This document shows, piece after piece, positions 58,583 through 64,000 of a stretch of DNA of 64,000 nt. Positions within the stretch are counted from its first letter, which is position 1. Every line of letters begins with the position of its first letter. The DNA comes from Syntrophomonadaceae bacterium (GTDB lineage: Bacteria; Bacillota; Syntrophomonadia; Syntrophomonadales; DTU052), in NCBI GenBank assembly GCA_012729505.1, contig JAAYDA010000005.1, forward strand, positions 1 to 64,000, in the 5' to 3' direction. A program made the translations under genes and the position numbers. The notes below the pieces were generated by a model, which searched no databases, had not been told where the DNA came from, and saw only the letters and a list, made by a program, of their open reading frames with translations.

Positions 58583-60148
58583 TTAAAACACCTTATCCTC
58601 CTGTTCGATTTTCATGACCCAGGACTGGTCCCTCGCATCAAACCGATTCAATTTAACGAGAGACGTTAATCTGATCAGCTTGGCATAATGCTCCAGAAAG
58701 CGCTTAATCGCGTAATCACGAGTGTAGTTGTTGGTTACCATGAAAAACCAATCACTGCTTTCCATCAGCATCAGTTCCTTGATTGCCTGCTGCTGAGCCC
58801 GCTCCCCCCATTTTGAAAGCGGACCCTCACCCCGGGACAATTCCTCCCGAGCCTTGGCAAGAGTCTCCCACATCCAAGAGGTTTCGTTGTTGGACCATCC
58901 CAGGTGCTTCCCCCCTGCTCCCCAGGAGGATTCGAAAAGATTTGCGGACGAAAGTAGGCTTCTTTGGGACAAAACCCGGCCAGGCAATACCATGTGCCAG
59001 TTATCCTTCTCCACCACCTGGCGCGCGACCTCTTCCAGCCAGTCAACACCTTCCCACCACCAGTGTCCGAACAGCTCAGTGTCGTAACAGGCCACCACCA
59101 GGGGATCAGGATAACCCATTTTTTCCGCTTCTTTCAGCATATCATCCACCAATTTCACAAAATGACCCGCATGTTGTCCGGCAATCTGCAGGGCCCTCCC
59201 GCGATCATAAGGAAGCTTGGAGCTTTGATCCAGTCCTCTGTCAGTTACCCGCCAATATTTCAAACCTGATTGAGGCGCCTTTTTATGATACTCCCGATAA
59301 TGGGGATCACCAGGATATCCATTATCTTTAGACCACACCTGCCGGCTAATCATTGCATTACGGCCAAATACTTTCAGCTCATGTCCTTTGACAATATAAG
59401 GGCTGTACGTAGATAATCCTGTTTCGGAAAATACCTCAACCTCACTAAGGCCATAAGGTCCGGAAAAGGCTTGGGCAGGCAGGCCGCCCTCAATAGCATG
59501 TCCGTCCACAAAAACATATTTAAAGCCGTGTTGGGTCAGGATTTCTTCAATCCCCGGATAATAACCGCATTCCGGCAGCCAGAAGCCCCGTGGCTCAAAC
59601 CCCAGATGCCTGGCAAAGGAAGCTTTGCCCATTGCTATTTGCCTTTCCAGGCCGGATTGATCTTTGAGCAGAGGAAGGTAGGAATGAGTAGCGGCAGTAG
59701 TAATGATCTCCAAAGGAACACGATCCCGCAAGTGTTTAAAGGCCCCTAACAAATCACCACCCAAATCAACTTGATAGCTGCGGCGCACTTCTTGGTAAAA
59801 ACGCTGGTAATCCTGAGCCACCCGGGCCAGCTCCTGCTCTCCCACCGCCAAATAATGGCGCTCATCCCAGCGGGCCTTTTTCTCGCATTCCTTAAGATAT
59901 TGGACAAATCCCGTTCTGATGTACTCGGATGCCAGCTGCTGGATCAAAGTCGGGCTAAGGCTTATGGTCACACAAGCGTGAATATCTTCAGCCAGCAGCC
60001 GCGACCATGTCATCACCAGCGGCACATATGTCTCAGCCATAGCTTCAAAAAGCCAGACCTCGCCATGGTGCTTTAAATAGGGCAGATGGCTATGTAAAAC
60101 CAACATTAATCCATAATCCATATTTGGATACAAACCCCCGAACCGCAA
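58583..60148 (-). CDS. GH57 1,4-alpha-glucan branching enzyme-like (DUF1957) protein
   Basis: LHSHLPYLKHHGE, GFWLPECGYYPGIEEIL, ACYDTELFGHWWWEG. Confidence 0.88.
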   Translation of the reverse strand: MRFGGLYPNMDYGLMLVLHSHLPYLKHHGEVWLFEAMAETYVPLVMTWSRLLAEDIHACVTISLSPTLIQQLASEYIRTGFVQYLKECEKKARWDERHYLAVGEQELARVAQDYQRFYQEVRRSYQVDLGGDLLGAFKHLRDRVPLEIITTAATHSYLPLLKDQSGLERQIAMGKASFARHLGFEPRGFWLPECGYYPGIEEILTQHGFKYVFVDGHAIEGGLPAQAFSGPYGLSEVEVFSETGLSTYSPYIVKGHELKVFGRNAMISRQVWSKDNGYPGDPHYREYHKKAPQSGLKYWRVTDRGLDQSSKLPYDRGRALQIAGQHAGHFVKLVDDMLKEAEKMGYPDPLVVACYDTELFGHWWWEGVDWLEEVARQVVEKDNWHMVLPGRVLSQRSLLSSANLFESSWGAGGKHLGWSNNETSWMWETLAKAREELSRGEGPLSKWGERAQQQAIKELMLMESSDWFFMVTNNYTRDYAIKRFLEHYAKLIRLTSLVKLNRFDARDQSWVMKIEQEDKVF

Positions 60149-60195
60149 TTACATTATTATTTGGAAATATAAGTCACTTCCGCTGCAGCTGCAAC

Positions 60196-62706
60196 TTAAC
60201 CTAGGCCTCCCAGCTGAACCTTGCCATCCAGGCACCTAAGAGCATTTATTCTCGCCACAAATTTTTGGGTAATCTCATTGGCCTTTTCCAAAGACGATGC
60301 TTCCGTATAAATAGTAAAGATGGGCTCCTCATCATCGGGCAGCACCAGACTCCAGCCCTCATCATGCAGCACCTTTATTCCTTCCGTCAGCTCCAGCTGA
60401 TCATCCTGACATTCCTTGATCAGCATCCTCATGACCCGGGCCTTTTCATCAGCAGGGCAATGAACCTCTTTGCGGTCAATATAGAAATTGGGCATAGTGG
60501 CCACCAGCTCTGAGAGGCTCAGATTGTCACGGGCCATAAGCTCAATTATCTTCACCACCGAAACAATAGCATCGCACATTATCTGAAACTCCGGCATCTG
60601 ATCATCTTCGAAAAAGACTTGATTTTCGGTAACCTCAGTCACAATCAAACCCGAGCTTAGCTCCTGGGCTTTAAGCACCAGACCATCATATTCGTGGGCC
60701 AGTTCCTCAATCACCCTTGGCGCCGCCACTGATACTGGGACCGCCCGTTTGCTGGTAAACTTCAACAGAAGAAAACTGATCAGAGTCATCATCTGATCCT
60801 CAGAAATAACCTTCCCCTGTTCGTCAACCAGAATAAGCCGGTCCGCATTCTGATCCATCAGGATTCCCATATGAATTTTTCCGTCCCCGGCCATTTCCTG
60901 CAGGACTGCCACGCCGGCAGTCACATCATCCAAAGTCTTAACCCGACAGCCTTCAGATAAGCCCTCCGGAAGGACGATCTCACATCCCATCCGTTTAAGC
61001 AATATGGGCAAAAAGGAAGTGTAATTGGTTACATCGTAATAAAGAGCCACCTTCAGTTCCGCATCATGGATAAGCTGAAAATCAGTAGTCCGGATAACCC
61101 CCTCCATGTATTGAGCAATAACGTTGGAAAGGAAAATGGTTTCTCCTACCCCCTCTGCATCCGAACGGGCAAAAGCCTCCCGGGCAAAGATATTTTCGAT
61201 TCTTTGCCGCGTGTTGCTATGGATGCTCAGGCCCCTTTTATCAAAAAACTCTACCAACAGAGCAGTATCATCCTCAGGAGATTGACGAATCTGAACTCCC
61301 CCAGCCGCCCGCATCAATCGGGTAGAATAGCGAGTAATTCCCGAGGTTGCAGTGCCCAGGTCGTAAACATTTGCCCCGGTAGACAGAATTCCGGAAATAA
61401 AAGCCCGTTTAAACATTTTCGAGGCCTTGGTTGTATCACAGCTAACGGCCACATGCTTGTCACTCCCGATTAAAGTACCGTAAGCTGCTCCTACTTTAGC
61501 TAAATACTCGGGAGTTATTTCCAGGTTTACCACTCCATAAATCCCGCGCATACCAAAAACCAGCTTGGATAACCGGGTACCCCAGACCATGTTGCTGCTC
61601 ACCGTCGATTTGGCTTCGATACTTTTTTCCGGCCAAATCCTTACATCGGCACGCACATGGCTATAGGGCTCTAGAATACAATCATCACCGATAACAGCGC
61701 CCTCCAGAACCAGATTATTGCTCCGCATTATCACATGGTTGCATACTATAGCACCGCGCAGCTCAGTCTTTTTGCCTATATAGACATTGTTCCACAAGAC
61801 ACTGCGTTTGATGGAAGCGCCTTCATGCAAAATGGCCCCCCGGCCTACTACTGTTCCGGCCCCCACATGGGCCCCTTTTTTCAGCTGAGTGTTGGCGCCA
61901 ATAAAGCAGGGGGCCTCCAGGTTGACACCGGAAGCTATAGTTACATTTTCACCCAGGAACACCCCATTGTTAATTTCGGCAGCCCCGATTCTTACATCAG
62001 GGATTCCATTTAACACATCGATATTAGCCTGCCGGTACTGCTGGACACTGCCGATATCGCACCAGTATTCGGGACACAGACGAGCGTACATCGGTTTATC
62101 CTTGGCTAATAGCAGCGGAAAAAGATCCTTGCTGAAATCAAAGACCTGCTTGTCCTCGAAAAGATCGAAAATCTCCGGTTCGAAAATGTATGTTCCCGTG
62201 TTGGCCAGATCACTGAAAGTTTCAGCCCAGCCCGGTTTTTCCAGAAATCTGGTCACCCGCCCTTCATCATCTGTCATAACAATGCCATATTGGGCCGGAT
62301 TGTCCACCCGGGTGAGGGCCAAGGTAGCCAATGCCTTCTTTTGCCGGTGAAAATCAACCATCTTGGTTAAATCTATGTCGGTCAGGGTATCTCCGCTGAT
62401 GACCAGGAAAGGCTGATCCAAATGGCGTCGGGCATTGCGTACACTTCCCGCAGTTCCCAGGGGAAAATCCTCAACAAAGTATCGCATCTTAACTCCGAAC
62501 CGGGAGCCGTCACCAAAATGTTCGCGAATTGCATCCGGCAGGTAAAATAAAGTTACAATTATTTCATTAAAGCCATGTCGGGCAAGAAGTTCGACTATGT
62601 ATTCCATAACCGGGCGGTCCGCTATAGGGACCATAGGCTTCGGCTGGTTACAAGTCAAAGGCTTTAGGCGAGTACTCTCCCCCCCAGCCATAATAACGGC
62701 TTTCAT
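60196..62706 (-). CDS. nucleotidyltransferase / phosphomannomutase-like fusion (NTP_transferase, left-handed beta-helix, PGM-like)
   Basis: MKAVIMAGGESTRLKPLTCNQPKPMVPI; hexapeptide repeats; PGM-like region with DQNADRLILVDEQG. Confidence 0.88.
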   Translation of the reverse strand: MKAVIMAGGESTRLKPLTCNQPKPMVPIADRPVMEYIVELLARHGFNEIIVTLFYLPDAIREHFGDGSRFGVKMRYFVEDFPLGTAGSVRNARRHLDQPFLVISGDTLTDIDLTKMVDFHRQKKALATLALTRVDNPAQYGIVMTDDEGRVTRFLEKPGWAETFSDLANTGTYIFEPEIFDLFEDKQVFDFSKDLFPLLLAKDKPMYARLCPEYWCDIGSVQQYRQANIDVLNGIPDVRIGAAEINNGVFLGENVTIASGVNLEAPCFIGANTQLKKGAHVGAGTVVGRGAILHEGASIKRSVLWNNVYIGKKTELRGAIVCNHVIMRSNNLVLEGAVIGDDCILEPYSHVRADVRIWPEKSIEAKSTVSSNMVWGTRLSKLVFGMRGIYGVVNLEITPEYLAKVGAAYGTLIGSDKHVAVSCDTTKASKMFKRAFISGILSTGANVYDLGTATSGITRYSTRLMRAAGGVQIRQSPEDDTALLVEFFDKRGLSIHSNTRQRIENIFAREAFARSDAEGVGETIFLSNVIAQYMEGVIRTTDFQLIHDAELKVALYYDVTNYTSFLPILLKRMGCEIVLPEGLSEGCRVKTLDDVTAGVAVLQEMAGDGKIHMGILMDQNADRLILVDEQGKVISEDQMMTLISFLLLKFTSKRAVPVSVAAPRVIEELAHEYDGLVLKAQELSSGLIVTEVTENQVFFEDDQMPEFQIMCDAIVSVVKIIELMARDNLSLSELVATMPNFYIDRKEVHCPADEKARVMRMLIKECQDDQLELTEGIKVLHDEGWSLVLPDDEEPIFTIYTEASSLEKANEITQKFVARINALRCLDGKVQLGGLG

Positions 62707-63899
62707 TTCAACACCCCGTCTTTCTTAGCTCTACCGGAAACCCTGAAATAAACCTGGGAAGTCATGTCCGCTATCCGGTTCCAATTGTATTGCTCTTTTA
62801 TCATCTGAACAGCTTTAAGCCGCATACGATTAGCTTTTTGAAAATCTGAGGTAATCAGCAGCATGGCCCGGGCCAAGTCTTGCTCATTACCCCGCGCCAC
62901 TTTAAGGCCGGTTTCACCATGGGACACGATTTCCGATAATCCTCCCGCATCACTAACCACTACCGGGACACCGGATGCCATCGCTTCCAGAACCACAATG
63001 CCAAAAGGCTCGTATATGCTGGGAAAGACGGCCACATCAGCCCGGCAATAAATCATATCCCTGATTTCATCAGGAATATACCCCGTAAATACTATCCGAT
63101 CAGTCAGCCCAAGGTCAGCCGCCATAGCTTTCAGCTGGCCGGTCTGTGAGCCTCGTCCCCCAATGATCAGCTTGGCCCGGGGACGCTCGTCTGCCACTCG
63201 GGCAAAAGCTCCAATGAGGACCTCTACACCCTTTTCCGGCACCAGACGGCCAATGTGAAAAATCACCTGGTCATCGGGCTCAATACCATATTGGCTCAAA
63301 TCCTGTTCCTCATTGCCACGGCCATCAGCATAAGGATTCAAATTCACCCCATTAGGAATAACCGTAACCTGTTTAGAGTCAACATCGAATAAACTAATTA
63401 TCTCATTGCACATGAAATTACTGCAACATAAGATATGGTCAGACTCCCGGATAAGATTGGATTCAATATCGTGTATTTCCTGTTGAATCGGCGTATGAAG
63501 GCCCCGGTTGCGGCCTGATTCAGTAGCATGAATAGTAGTGACCAACGGAATATTAAGAACCCGGCTGATCGATCTTCCCGCATAACCGACTAACCAGTCA
63601 TGAGCATGTACCAAATCAAATCCGTCCAAAAAATGATAGAGGTGAACAGCTTTCTTGATCAGCTCACTATTAAAGCCAAATATCCAGGGGCGAAAATCTT
63701 TATTCGGCATAGGAGTGCCAATTCGGTAAATATGTGTTCCGGCATGGCATTCATTATCTAAACAGCCATTCACCCGGGGAGTCAAAACATGAGATTCCAC
63801 CCCAAAATTAGGCAGACACCTTGAAAGCTCATCTACATGCCTGCCCAACCCTCCAATTACCATGGGAGGGAATTCCCAGCTAAGCATTAAGACCTTCAT
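62703..63899 (-). CDS. glycosyltransferase family 4 (glycogen synthase-like)
   Basis: MLSWEFPPMVIGGLGRHVDELSR, YEPFGIVVLEAMASGVPVVVSDAGGLSE. Confidence 0.92.
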   Translation of the reverse strand: MKVLMLSWEFPPMVIGGLGRHVDELSRCLPNFGVESHVLTPRVNGCLDNECHAGTHIYRIGTPMPNKDFRPWIFGFNSELIKKAVHLYHFLDGFDLVHAHDWLVGYAGRSISRVLNIPLVTTIHATESGRNRGLHTPIQQEIHDIESNLIRESDHILCCSNFMCNEIISLFDVDSKQVTVIPNGVNLNPYADGRGNEEQDLSQYGIEPDDQVIFHIGRLVPEKGVEVLIGAFARVADERPRAKLIIGGRGSQTGQLKAMAADLGLTDRIVFTGYIPDEIRDMIYCRADVAVFPSIYEPFGIVVLEAMASGVPVVVSDAGGLSEIVSHGETGLKVARGNEQDLARAMLLITSDFQKANRMRLKAVQMIKEQYNWNRIADMTSQVYFRVSGRAKKDGVLK

Positions 63900-64000
63900 A
63901 TTTTTTTCTCACTTTTTTCTTGACTAGTTCAACAATTCCATTAATTTATCCTTCTATACATTTTCACTTCTTTTCTGTAGAATATAGGCAATTAACTTGG

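Overview
This 64 kb window is chromosomal DNA from an endospore-forming Firmicute, probably class Clostridia (inferred from gene content). Almost every gene is on the minus strand. It joins two conserved sporulation neighbourhoods: (i) nudix–endoQ-like–spoIIM–xerD–deoB–pdp–dacF–spoIIAA–spoIIAB–sigF and (ii) steA–spo0A–spoIVB–recN–argR–nadK–tlyA–dxs. Other recognisable loci are an EF-G paralogue, surE, lepB, folE, an SbcD-like nuclease next to an SbcC-like ATPase split into three ORFs, a zip transporter, thioredoxin/ccdA, a DinG-family helicase, an acyl-CoA dehydrogenase, and a GH57/GT4/nucleotidyltransferase polysaccharide cluster. The most interesting items are not in the ORF track: (1) a ~557-nt structured element at 35630-36186 whose ends pair and which sits directly upstream of an oapA-like gene and dxs, the synteny of OLE RNA, with an extended -10 promoter; (2) a 46-aa ORF at 19323-19463, divergent from the nudix gene, that resembles the FtsZ inhibitor MciZ and is preceded by SigE-like boxes; (3) three copies of a ~134-bp two-hairpin repeat with one compensatory base-pair change, two of which bracket the OLE/oapA locus; (4) an SbcC/Rad50-like ATPase broken at its CxxC hook; (5) a consensus-perfect SigH promoter for spoIIAA. 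I saw no tRNA, rRNA, CRISPR array or intact transposase.
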